A stretch of DNA of 64,000 nt from assembly GCF_934561205.1 (NCBI RefSeq), contig NZ_CAKTFU010000014.1:1-64000 (forward strand), read 5' to 3'. A program made the position numbers and the translations under genes. The stretch's first letter is position 1. Every line of letters starts with the position of its first letter. Shown here piece after piece: positions 31,241 through 39,087 of this stretch. The notes beneath the pieces are model-generated. The model was not told the origin of the DNA, did no database searches, and saw only the letters and a list, made by a program, of their open reading frames with translations. Origin of the DNA: an uncultured Gemmiger sp. (GTDB lineage: Bacteria; Bacillota; Clostridia; Oscillospirales; Ruminococcaceae).

Positions 31241-32902
31241 TTATTCCGACGCCGATTCCGACGCAGACTCTGTCTCCTGCGTGGATTCGGTGCTTTCGCT
31301 TTCCGGCGCGGCAGCGGCGGAGGCCACCAGCGAATCATCGCGTTCGCCCGCAATGCTGACAATGACCACGACCTTGCCCGCGTTGAACCGTGTACCTACC
31401 TTGACGTCGGTGTCGGCCACGCAGCCCGCGGCCATAGTGCCGTCGTTTTCCACAATGGTCATCTTGTATTGAATGTCCAGCGCGTCCAGCTTTTTGCAGG
31501 CGTTGGCCTGGGTATAGCCGATGATGTCCGGCATTTCCACCAGGTTGGGGCCTTTGCTGACGACGATTTGCAGAATCTGGTTGGATTCGGTTTTCAGCGT
31601 GCCCGCCAGCGGGTCCTGGCTGATGATAACACCCGCCGCCACATCGGAGGAGTTCTGCTCGGTCAGGACAATGCGATAGCCCGTGTACAGGTCGCTGTCC
31701 TTGACCTCGTCGGCGTAATTTTTGCCCACAAGGTTCGGCACGGTCTGAATCTCGCCGCTGTCGTCGCTGTTCTGCGATACTGCGGGCGGCGGGGTGGTCA
31801 CCGGTGTGGGGGCATCGTCGCGGCGGCGTGCAAAGCTCCACACCAGCAAAATCGTCAGCACCGCAATGACCACCAGCGACACCGCCATAATTTTGCGGGT
31901 GCTGATCTGGTTTTCGCCGCGCTCAAACATGGCGTTGGCCACGTTGGGGTCGGTCAGGGCGCTCATCAGCTCCGGCACGGTCTGCATACGGCGGGCGGGG
32001 TCCAGCCGCAGCGCACAGCCCAGCACCTGCGAAAACCAGGTCGGCACGCCCGCCTCCAGGCTGTGGGCGGATTCCAGACTGTCGCGCACCTTGCGCTGGG
32101 GCGCAGCCACAGGGGTCTGCCCCGTGACCATCTTGTAGCAGACGGCGCCCAGCGCGTACACATCGGTGTACCGCCCGCTGAACTCTGCCGCCGAATACTG
32201 CTCCGGCGCGGCATAGCCGGGGTAGAGCTGTGTTTTCAGCTCGCTCTCCCCCGTGCGCAGCGCCAGCGTACCGTAGCCCGTCAGGCGGGCGGCACCGTCG
32301 ATGGGCAGCAGGATGTTGTCCGGGCAGATGCCGCGGTGGATCAGCCCCGATGTGTGCAGCAGTGCCACGCCCTCCATGACCGGCTGCAGCAGGGTGCGGG
32401 CCTCGGCGGGGGTCAGTGTGCGGCTGCGCAGGGTCAGGTAGTGGGTCAGCGTCATGCCTTTTTCGGTTTCCTCCACGGCGTAGACGGTGTTGTTTTCCTC
32501 CCAGACGTCCAAAATGGTGGAAAGTCCCGTGGCCGGGGTCAGCTCGTGCAGGTCATCATACAGGTCCTTGAAGTCCATGCGGCTGGTCTTGAACAGCACT
32601 TCCCTGCCCTCCTTGGGCATCAGCGCGCCTTCGGGGCTGCGGCCGTTGCACAGGGTCACGGGGAAATATTCCTTGATCAGGACAAAGCGCTTTTCCTCGT
32701 TGAGCACCGCGCGATAGGTCAGGCCGTCACCGTCGGCGCTGATATAGCTGCCCACCGTGTATTTGCCGCCCACCAGCTGCGTACCCAGCGGCAGCGCGCC
32801 CTCGGGGTTTTTGTTTTCCAGCGAACGGTCACAGTGGGGGCAGGTTCCGTGGAAGCCGCCCGGCAGCACCCGCAGGCAGTGGGGACAGAGATTTTGGGGC
32901 AT
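31241..32902 (-). CDS. PASTA-domain Ser/Thr kinase-like protein, probably a pseudokinase
   Basis: 553 residues. The N-terminal zinc ribbon has cysteines at 6, 9, 21 and 24. The kinase-like domain (about 45-310) retains the lysine strand VLIKEYFP and the PGYAAPEQY segment. However, the catalytic loop reads HRGICPDN instead of HRD...N, and the metal-binding DFG position reads TGYG, so both catalytic aspartates are glycine. A membrane helix lies at about 340-360, followed by two PASTA domains (about 385-520) and a Glu/Ser-rich tail. It probably senses peptidoglycan without phosphotransfer. The ATG at 32902 follows AAAGGAG. Confidence 0.85.
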   Translation of the reverse strand: MPQNLCPHCLRVLPGGFHGTCPHCDRSLENKNPEGALPLGTQLVGGKYTVGSYISADGDGLTYRAVLNEEKRFVLIKEYFPVTLCNGRSPEGALMPKEGREVLFKTSRMDFKDLYDDLHELTPATGLSTILDVWEENNTVYAVEETEKGMTLTHYLTLRSRTLTPAEARTLLQPVMEGVALLHTSGLIHRGICPDNILLPIDGAARLTGYGTLALRTGESELKTQLYPGYAAPEQYSAAEFSGRYTDVYALGAVCYKMVTGQTPVAAPQRKVRDSLESAHSLEAGVPTWFSQVLGCALRLDPARRMQTVPELMSALTDPNVANAMFERGENQISTRKIMAVSLVVIAVLTILLVWSFARRRDDAPTPVTTPPPAVSQNSDDSGEIQTVPNLVGKNYADEVKDSDLYTGYRIVLTEQNSSDVAAGVIISQDPLAGTLKTESNQILQIVVSKGPNLVEMPDIIGYTQANACKKLDALDIQYKMTIVENDGTMAAGCVADTDVKVGTRFNAGKVVVIVSIAGERDDSLVASAAAAPESESTESTQETESASESASE

Positions 32903-32931
32903 GGCGAAACACTCCTTTGGCCTTGTAGGAT

Positions 32932-33000
32932 AACAAAAAAGAGAAGATATTTCCACAAAAGAGATGCTACGGGTACTCTTTTCTGTTCTATCTTCTCTTG
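32932..33000 (-). terminator. yebC terminator (nested stem)
   Basis: Leftward outer stem AAGAGAAGATA / TATCTTCTCTT and inner stem AAAAGAG / CTCTTTT, ending in TTTTTTG. It also separates yebC from the pseudokinase gene. Confidence 0.8.
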
Positions 33001-33025
33001 CATGTATAACGCAGCTGCGTGAAAA

Positions 33026-33763
33026 TCAGCGGTCGAGGTCTTCCTCGTTCTCCAGGGTATGCCAAGCGTTCTGCACGTCGTCGTCGTCGTCCAGAGCGTC
33101 CAGCAGCTTGCCCATCTGCACCAGCTGATCGGGGTCGGTCAGGGTGGTGGTAGTGCTGGGAACCTGTGCAACGTCGGCAGAAATAAAGGTGTAGCCCTTG
33201 GCTTCCAGCGCGTTGCAGACATCGGTGAAGGCGTCGGGAGAGGTGGTGACCTCAGCGGCATCCTCGCCGGCATCAAAGTCATCGGCACCGGCGTCCAGCG
33301 CGTCCATCATCAGCTCATCGGGGTCCTTGTCCTCAAGGTCCACGACGATCACGCCCTTCTGGGTGAACATAAAGCCGACACAGCCCATCTGGCCCAGGTT
33401 GCCGCCGAACTTGTCAAAGTAGTGGCGCATATTGGCCGCAGTACGGTTGCGGTTGTCGGTCAGGGTCTCGACCATGACGGCCACGCCGCCGGGGCCGTAA
33501 CCCTCGTAGGTAATGGCTTCGTACTCGGTCTTGTCGCCGCCCTCGGCGCGCTTGATGATGCGCTGAATGTTGTCGTTCGGCACACTGTTGGCCTTAGCCT
33601 TGGCGATCAGGGCTGCCAGCTTGGAGTTGGCGGCGGGGTTGGCACCGCCCTCCTTAACGGCAACGGCGATCTCGCGGCCGATCTTGGTAAAGACCTTGGC
33701 GCGGGCGCCGTCGGTTTTTTCTTTTTTACGCTTGATATTATTCCATTTGCTATGTCCGGACAT
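33026..33763 (-). CDS. YebC/PmpR family regulatory protein
   Basis: 245 residues, starting with the invariant MSGHSKWNNIKRKKEKTD and containing YEGYGPGGVAVMVETLTDN and FDKFGGNLGQMGCV. YebC proteins bind DNA in some bacteria, and related members (YeeI/YebC2) relieve ribosome stalling at proline runs. The ATG at 33763 is fixed by the conserved N-terminus and an AGGGGG upstream; frame upstream of it is not real. Confidence 0.95.
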   Translation of the reverse strand: MSGHSKWNNIKRKKEKTDGARAKVFTKIGREIAVAVKEGGANPAANSKLAALIAKAKANSVPNDNIQRIIKRAEGGDKTEYEAITYEGYGPGGVAVMVETLTDNRNRTAANMRHYFDKFGGNLGQMGCVGFMFTQKGVIVVDLEDKDPDELMMDALDAGADDFDAGEDAAEVTTSPDAFTDVCNALEAKGYTFISADVAQVPSTTTTLTDPDQLVQMGKLLDALDDDDDVQNAWHTLENEEDLDR

Positions 33764-33864
33764 TGGAAAAATCCCCCTAGTTTGTATTCCACCGACCCGC
33801 CGTGGGCAGGCCGACAATTTCCAGTAAACTATTATACCACACTTCAGCGTAGTTTTCAAGCCCT

Positions 33865-35232
33865 TTATTGCAGGTTGCGCAGCCCCTTGGGGTAGTGGTT
33901 TTTGACCCTGCCCCCGCTGACCTTGCCGCAGCCCACAGGGTAGCCGTCCACCAGCACGGCGCACCAACCGTTTTGGGCGGTGGCGGCGTCGATTTCCTCG
34001 CCCCGCAGCCAAGCAGCGGTGCGCGGGTCGGCAAGGGTGAGCCGCTCGGTGTTGGCGCAGCGGCTGCCGTAGGCCATAAACAGCGCGTGTTCGGGCTGAA
34101 AGCGCTTTTTCAGCACGCTGCCCAGCGGCACACCGCATCGCAGCAGGTGCAGCTTGGCGGTGTTGAGCGCCGCCGCGTCTGCCGGGGGCAGGATCAGCCT
34201 GTCCCCTGCCGCGGTCAGCGGGGCATCCGCCAAAAACGGAAAGTATTCCTTGGCGAACGCCAGCCATTCGGCGCTCGGCTTTGCCGACTTGGCGGGTTTT
34301 ACGCGCGGCGCATCGGCGCTCGGGGCATCGGCAGATTTTTGCAGCTTTGCCATAAAATGTCCCTCGCCCCCGTCGGCGGGCCAGATGCGGCGGCAGCGCC
34401 CGGCGGCAAAGCCTGCCGGGGCGCGGTTGGCCTCACCGGGGCGGCCAAAACCGCAATCCGAGAGGTCGCACAGGGCAAATTCCGGGTGGCGGACTAAGAA
34501 ATTTGCGATCTGCCCCTCGTCCTCCTGCGGGGCGAAGGTGCAGGTTGAAAACACCAGCACCCCGCCCGGTGCCAGCAGCGCGGCTGCGTTTTCCAGAATT
34601 TCCGCGCCCAGCGCCGCGCAGTGCTCGACCAGGGCGTTGTTGTGCTGCCCGGCGGCGGCAGGCTCCTTGCGGAACATCCCCTCCCCCGAACAGGGCGCGT
34701 CCACCAGCACGCGGTCGAACTGCCCCGGCATGGCGGCTGCCAGCCGGGCGGTGTCCTCGTTGGTGATGACGGCGTTGGCCACGCCCATGCGCTCGAGATT
34801 CTGGCGCAGAATTTCGGCGCGGGGGGCGGCGTATTCGTTGGCCAGCAGCACCCCCTGCCCCTGCAAGGCGGCGGCGAGCTGGCTGGTTTTGCCCCCCGGT
34901 GCGGCGCAGAGGTCGGCCACCCGCATACCGGGCTGCACGTCCAGCAGCGCGGCGGGGGCGGCGGCACTCGGTTCCTGGGCATAGAAAACACCCGCATGGT
35001 GCCAGGCGTGGCGGCCGGGGCGAAGCTCTGCCGAAACGGTGAACGCCGTGGGGCAAAATACCGACGGCACAGCGTCAAAATCCACGCTTTGCGCAAACTG
35101 CTGCGGCGTGCAGCGCAGCCCGTTGACCGTGACGCCGCGCGCGGGGGCGGCGGTGGCGTAGGTGTATACTTCGTCAAAGCGCGGCCCCAGCAGGGCACGT
35201 TCCCGCGCGGTGAAATCCTGTGGAAACTGCAT
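33865..35232 (-). CDS. NOL1/NOP2/Sun-type RNA m5C methyltransferase (RsmF-like)
   Basis: 455 residues. The SAM site AAPGGKTSQLAAAL, the DAPCSGEGMFRKEP loop with the first catalytic cysteine, and STCTFAPQEDEGQ with the second are intact. A C-terminal domain carries LPPADAAAL and RVKNHYPKGLRNLQ. The GMFRKEP variant marks the RsmF/YebU-like branch acting on 16S rRNA. The ATG at 35232 follows AAGGAG. Confidence 0.9.
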   Translation of the reverse strand: MQFPQDFTARERALLGPRFDEVYTYATAAPARGVTVNGLRCTPQQFAQSVDFDAVPSVFCPTAFTVSAELRPGRHAWHHAGVFYAQEPSAAAPAALLDVQPGMRVADLCAAPGGKTSQLAAALQGQGVLLANEYAAPRAEILRQNLERMGVANAVITNEDTARLAAAMPGQFDRVLVDAPCSGEGMFRKEPAAAGQHNNALVEHCAALGAEILENAAALLAPGGVLVFSTCTFAPQEDEGQIANFLVRHPEFALCDLSDCGFGRPGEANRAPAGFAAGRCRRIWPADGGEGHFMAKLQKSADAPSADAPRVKPAKSAKPSAEWLAFAKEYFPFLADAPLTAAGDRLILPPADAAALNTAKLHLLRCGVPLGSVLKKRFQPEHALFMAYGSRCANTERLTLADPRTAAWLRGEEIDAATAQNGWCAVLVDGYPVGCGKVSGGRVKNHYPKGLRNLQ

Positions 35233-35272
35233 AACGGCTCCTTGCATAAATAGAATCCTTACGGGCAAACTA

Positions 35273-35303
35273 ACTGTGCGGCCGCAAACAGCAGCCGCAC
35301 AGT
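35273..35303 (+). promoter_or_regulatory. 10-bp inverted repeat before a small gene
   Basis: ACTGTGCGGC-11 nt-GCCGCACAGT with perfect arms, immediately followed by TATAAA. It may be a hairpin or an operator in the divergent region between the rsmF-like gene and the 45-residue protein gene. Confidence 0.5.
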
Positions 35304-35330
35304 ATAAACTTGCGAAAGGAGTTTTGACCC

Positions 35331-35468
35331 ATGGCGAAGAACCAGACCGAAAACAGCCGCACCTCCAACAGCACGACCGATGCCAAAAAGAACCAAAACA
35401 CCCAGAAAGCACCCCGCCGCACGGCAAACACCACCAACTCGGCGGGCAGCAAAAACAGCAGCAAGTGA
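35331..35468 (+). CDS. Small Asn/Lys/Ser/Thr-rich hydrophilic protein
   Basis: 45 residues (MAKNQTENSRTSNSTTDAKK to AGSKNSSK): no hydrophobic stretch, no cysteine, strongly basic and disordered. GAAAGGAG sits 8 nt before the ATG, which supports real translation. I do not recognise a family. The composition recalls small spore-core or coat-associated peptides of endospore formers, but that is only a guess. Confidence 0.65.
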   Translation: MAKNQTENSRTSNSTTDAKKNQNTQKAPRRTANTTNSAGSKNSSK

Positions 35469-35486
35469 TGATATCAGCCGGGGCGG

Positions 35487-35897
35487 TTATTTCCGTTCCG
35501 GCTCATATTCTGCCCATACAGCGTCAAAAAGTTGCTGGATGCGGTCGTTTTCGCCCCGCAGGTACAGCCAGCCCAACAGACATTCCAGCCCGGTGGAGGC
35601 GCGGTATTCCTGCACGGTGGCGTGCTTGGCGACGCTGGCCTTGCTGGCATTTTTGCCGCGGCGCAAAACGTTGGCCTCGGCCTCGGTCAAAAGCGGCTCG
35701 AGAATTTCCAGCTCGCGGCACTGCGCATGGGCGCTTACATAGTGGGTGGCGACGGTGTGCAGGCGGTTGGGCTGCAGGCGGGTGCTGCCCACCAGACGGG
35801 CGCGCACCAGCAGTTCCAGCACGGCATCACCCACAAAGGCCAGCGCCACGGGCGACATCTCGTGGATATCCACCTCAGGTTTTGTTTCAAACAGCAT
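35487..35897 (-). CDS. mrnC: Mini-ribonuclease III
   Basis: 136 residues. An RNase III catalytic domain alone, with PVALAFVGDAVLELLVR containing the catalytic aspartate and a later EYRASTGLECLLGWLYL with the conserved glutamate. There is no double-stranded RNA-binding domain, as expected. It matures 23S rRNA ends in Bacillus. It follows obgE by 15 bp at the end of the rplU-rpmA-obgE operon. Confidence 0.92.
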   Translation of the reverse strand: MLFETKPEVDIHEMSPVALAFVGDAVLELLVRARLVGSTRLQPNRLHTVATHYVSAHAQCRELEILEPLLTEAEANVLRRGKNASKASVAKHATVQEYRASTGLECLLGWLYLRGENDRIQQLFDAVWAEYEPERK

Positions 35898-35912
35898 AGC
35901 GGCCCCCTGTGC

Positions 35913-37196
35913 TTAGTACAGGTAGTCGAACTCGTACTCGCCGATGTGGATGGTATCTTCCTCCTCGACGCCCTGCGCGACCAGCTCGTCCAGAATGCCG
36001 GAATCGCCCAGCTGGGTCTGGAAGTATTGCAGGCTCTCGTAGTCCTCGACGTTGGTGCCGGCCAGGATGCGTTCCAGCCAGGGGGCGTCGACGGCAAAGT
36101 CGTGGTCGCCCATGCGGGTGACGGTGAAGGGACGCTGACCCTCGGCGGATTTGTCGGGGCGCTTGTACTCGGCCTCGTAGACCTTGACGGGGGGCAGCTC
36201 CTTCAGACGGTTGTAGACGATGGCGGGCAGCTTGTCGATGCCCTGCCGCGTCGCGGCGGAGATGGGCATAAAGGTGTAGCCCTTTTCCTCGACATACGCT
36301 TTGAAGTCTGCGATCTGCTCCTCAGTGGCGATGTCGCACTTGTTGCCCAGCACGATCTGCGGGCGCTCGGCCAGTTCGGCGCTGAAGCCGACCAGCTCGT
36401 GGTTGATCTGCTCAAAGTCCTGCTTGGGGTCGCGCCCCTCGCAGCCGGAAACATCCACAACGTGAAGCAGCAGGCGGCAGCGCTCGACGTGGCGCAGGAA
36501 GGCATGACCCAGACCCACGCCCTCGGCGGCGCCTTCGATCAGACCGGGGATGTCGGCGCAGACAAAGCTCTGTTCGGGGCCGACGCGCACCACGCCCAGC
36601 ACGGGGGTCAGGGTGGTGAAGTGGTAGTTGGCGATTTTGGGCTTGGCGGCGCTGATCATGCTGATCAGCGTAGATTTGCCCACGTTGGGGAAGCCGATCA
36701 GCCCCACGTCCGCGATGACCTTCAGCTCCATTTTAAGCTGAAATTCCTCGCCGGGCAGGCCGGGCTTGGCGAACTTGGGGATCTGGCGGGTGGGGGTGGC
36801 AAAGTGGCTGTTGCCCCAGCCGCCGCGGCCGCCCTTGGCAATGACGACCGGCTCGCTGCCGGAAAGGTCTGCCACCACCAGCCCGGAGTCAGCCTCTTTC
36901 AGCACCGTGCCGCGGGGCACGCGGATGACAAGATCGTCACCGTCGGCACCGGACTGGCGCTTGGCACGGCCGTTTTCGCCGTCCTGGGCGGCGTACTTGC
37001 GCTTGTAGCGGAAGTCCATCAGGGTGGAAAGGTTATCGTCCGCCACAAAGACAACATCGCCGCCGCGGCCGCCGTCACCGCCGTCGGGGCCGCCCGCCGC
37101 GACAAATTTTTCGCGGTGGAAGGTCACAACACCGTCGCCGCCCTTGCCGGCGCGCACCCAGATGGTAGCGGTATCAATAAAATTGCTGGTAGCCAT
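35913..37196 (-). CDS. obgE: GTPase ObgE/CgtA
   Basis: 427 residues in three domains: the glycine-rich Obg fold (about 1-160, RAGKGGDGVVTFHREKF and GGPDGGDGGRGGDVVF), the G domain (GFPNVGKST, then DIPGLIEGAAEGVGLGHAFLRH, NKCD), and the C-terminal OCT domain (about 350-427). It is an essential 50S assembly and stress GTPase. It stands after rpmA as in most bacteria. Confidence 0.97.
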   Translation of the reverse strand: MATSNFIDTATIWVRAGKGGDGVVTFHREKFVAAGGPDGGDGGRGGDVVFVADDNLSTLMDFRYKRKYAAQDGENGRAKRQSGADGDDLVIRVPRGTVLKEADSGLVVADLSGSEPVVIAKGGRGGWGNSHFATPTRQIPKFAKPGLPGEEFQLKMELKVIADVGLIGFPNVGKSTLISMISAAKPKIANYHFTTLTPVLGVVRVGPEQSFVCADIPGLIEGAAEGVGLGHAFLRHVERCRLLLHVVDVSGCEGRDPKQDFEQINHELVGFSAELAERPQIVLGNKCDIATEEQIADFKAYVEEKGYTFMPISAATRQGIDKLPAIVYNRLKELPPVKVYEAEYKRPDKSAEGQRPFTVTRMGDHDFAVDAPWLERILAGTNVEDYESLQYFQTQLGDSGILDELVAQGVEEEDTIHIGEYEFDYLY

Positions 37197-37257
37197 AGTT
37201 TATTACCTCGTTGCAAAAAGAAACGGGCAGGTCATGCCGACCCGCCCGTCTTGGTTT

Positions 37258-37509
37258 TTACTGCTTGACCGTGCAGCGCTTGCGGTCGCGGCCCATGCGC
37301 TCGAAGTGAACGCGGCCATCGACGAGAGCAAACAGCGTGTCATCGCTGCCGATGCCCACGCCCTCACCCGGATGGATGTGGGTGCCGCGCTGACGAACCA
37401 GGATGTTGCCGGCCAGAACAAACTGACCGTCGCCGCGCTTTACGCCCAGACGCTTGGACTCGGAATCACGGCCGTTCTTGGTAGAACCTACGCCTTTTTT
37501 ATGTGCCAT
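37258..37509 (-). CDS. rpmA: Ribosomal protein bL27, unextended form
   Basis: 83 residues starting [20 protein letters not shown]. Most Firmicutes make L27 with an extra N-terminal segment ending in a phenylalanine-rich cut site that Prp protease removes. Here the protein starts directly at the mature-like sequence, and no prp (ysxB) gene lies in the 14 bp between rplU and rpmA. Normal L27 core and length otherwise. Confidence 0.97.
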   Translation of the reverse strand: MAHKKGVGSTKNGRDSESKRLGVKRGDGQFVLAGNILVRQRGTHIHPGEGVGIGSDDTLFALVDGRVHFERMGRDRKRCTVKQ

Positions 37510-37523
37510 TGTGTTTTACCTCC

Positions 37524-37835
37524 TTAGCCGTTGATCGCGGTGATTTCCACCTTGGTGTAGGGCTGACGATGACCCTTGCGGACCATGCTGCCCTTCTTGG
37601 GACGGTAGGTCAGGATGTTGAGCTTCTTGCCCTTGCCGGTCTTGACGACCTTGGCGACAACGCTAGCGCCCTCAACGACGGGAGCGCCAACCTTGACAGC
37701 GCCCTCCTCGCCAACAACCAGAACCTGATCGAAGGTGACTTCGGTATCAGCCTCAGCGTTCAGCTTCTCGACATAAACGACGTCGCCGACCTTAACGCTG
37801 TACTGCTTGCCACCGGTTTTGATAACTGCGTACAT
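37524..37835 (-). CDS. rplU: Ribosomal protein bL21
   Basis: 103 residues, full length, with [18 protein letters not shown] at the start and [21 protein letters not shown] at the end. The ATG at 37835 follows AAAGAGG. First gene of rplU-rpmA-obgE-mrnC, with a structured leader upstream. Confidence 0.97.
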   Translation of the reverse strand: MYAVIKTGGKQYSVKVGDVVYVEKLNAEADTEVTFDQVLVVGEEGAVKVGAPVVEGASVVAKVVKTGKGKKLNILTYRPKKGSMVRKGHRQPYTKVEITAING

Positions 37836-37837
37836 AG

Positions 37838-37918
37838 GAAAACCTCTTTCAAAAAGTCTCGCTGGACAATAGGGCGTTGCGGCAAAACCGCACACTTCCA
37901 CGGCCCATACCAAGCGGC
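37838..37918 (-). ncRNA. Probable L21 leader RNA
   Basis: Leftward transcript: TATGGGCCGTGGAAGTG, hairpin TGCGG-ttttg-CCGCA, then ACGCCCTATTG, so GGGC pairs with GCCC around an inner hairpin. Position and shape match the L21 leader seen ahead of rplU in Firmicutes. Assigned by eye only. Confidence 0.5.
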
Positions 37919-37924
37919 TTATAT

Positions 37925-37953
37925 AGCTTACCACACAAATTGCGCTTTGTCAA
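37925..37953 (-). promoter_or_regulatory. rplU operon promoter
   Basis: Leftward TTGACA (37948-37953), 17-bp spacer, TAAGCT (37925-37930). Confidence 0.75.
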
Positions 37954-37954
37954 G

Positions 37955-38213
37955 CGCATTTTGCACGGCAAGACAAAGTTTTGAGCTTGTCGGGGCACCC
38001 GACAAGCTCAAAGAAGGGGTTCGTCGCAGTGTGGCTGCGCCACGCTCCTGCACCCCTCCTTTGGATTCACCCTATCGCCAAAAATCACGTTCTCATGCCT
38101 GACGGCGACTCGAATGCGATTTTTGACTCTAGCGGTATTTTCATCGTCGGCACATGTCCGCCGATGAAAATGGATTGAAAATTTGCTTTTTCGACAGGCT
38201 GCAAAGTTTTTCT
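37955..38213. other. Gene-free hairpin-rich spacer
   Basis: Contains a perfect hairpin GAGCTTGTCGGG-GCA-CCCGACAAGCTC (37982-38008) and a second, TTTTCATCG-CGG-CCG-CGATGAAAA (about 38138-38170). The second lies just downstream of folD and may end its transcript. No convincing coding frame. Confidence 0.5.
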
Positions 38214-39065
38214 TTATGCCAGCCCGTTTTGGCGGGCGGCCGCCTGCACGGTGTTGAGCATAAGCATGGCGCGGGTCATGGGGCCGACGCCGCCGGGCAC
38301 GGGGGTGATAAAGGCGGCCTTTTCGGCAGCGGCGGCAAAGTCCACATCGCCGTGCAGCTTGCCGTCGGCACCGCGGTTGATGCCCACATCAATGACAACG
38401 GCGCCCGGCTTAACCATATCGCCGGTCACAAAGCCCGCACGCCCCACGGCTGCCACCAGAATATCGGCGGCGGCGCAAATTTCCCTGAGGTTTTTCGTCT
38501 TGGAGTGGCAGATGGTGACCGTGGCGTTTTTCTCCAGCAGCAGCATGGCGGCAGGCTTGCCCACAATGTTGCTGCGCCCGATGACCACGGCATTTTTGCC
38601 GCAGATGTCGGTGCCGGTGGACTCGATCATGCGGATGCAGCCCGCCGGGGTGCAGGGCAGATAGCAAGGCTCGCCGATCTGCATACGCCCCACATTGACG
38701 GGCGAAAACCCGTCCACGTCCTTTTCGGGCGGGATGGCGTTGATGACCGCTTTTTCGTTGATCTGCGCGGGCAGCGGCAGCTGCACAAGGATGCCGTGTA
38801 CCGACGCATCCGCCGCCAGCGCACGCACCTGCGCCAGCACCTCGTCCTGCGTGGCGGTCTCGGCCATATGGATGCTGCGGCTCTCAATACCGCACTCGGC
38901 GCAGTCGTTCACCTTGCCGCGCACATACACCTGGCTGGCGGGGTTTTCGCCCACCAGCACCACAGCCAGGCACGGCACAACGCCCTTTTCGCGCAGCGCC
39001 TGCACCTTTTGGGCGGCCTCCGCCTTGGTGGCGGCGGCCAGTGCTTTTCCGTCAATGATTGCCAT
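38214..39065 (-). CDS. folD: Methylenetetrahydrofolate dehydrogenase / cyclohydrolase
   Basis: 283 residues. FolD signatures: VGENPASQVYVRGKVNDCAE with the catalytic lysine, QLPLPAQINEKAVINAIPPE, and the cofactor loop IGRSNIVGKPAAMLLL with PGGVGPMTRAMLM at the end. It interconverts methylene-, methenyl- and formyl-tetrahydrofolate. Its start lies 22 bp after lgt, last gene of the M16-M16-lgt-folD unit. Confidence 0.96.
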   Translation of the reverse strand: MAIIDGKALAAATKAEAAQKVQALREKGVVPCLAVVLVGENPASQVYVRGKVNDCAECGIESRSIHMAETATQDEVLAQVRALAADASVHGILVQLPLPAQINEKAVINAIPPEKDVDGFSPVNVGRMQIGEPCYLPCTPAGCIRMIESTGTDICGKNAVVIGRSNIVGKPAAMLLLEKNATVTICHSKTKNLREICAAADILVAAVGRAGFVTGDMVKPGAVVIDVGINRGADGKLHGDVDFAAAAEKAAFITPVPGGVGPMTRAMLMLNTVQAAARQNGLA

Positions 39066-39087
39066 AATACTTTCCCTCTTTCCTCGC

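Noticed and set aside
33764-34267. Upstream extension of the yebC frame
   Set aside because: YebC starts with the invariant MSGHSKW at 33763; the extension overlaps the rsmF-like gene in another frame.
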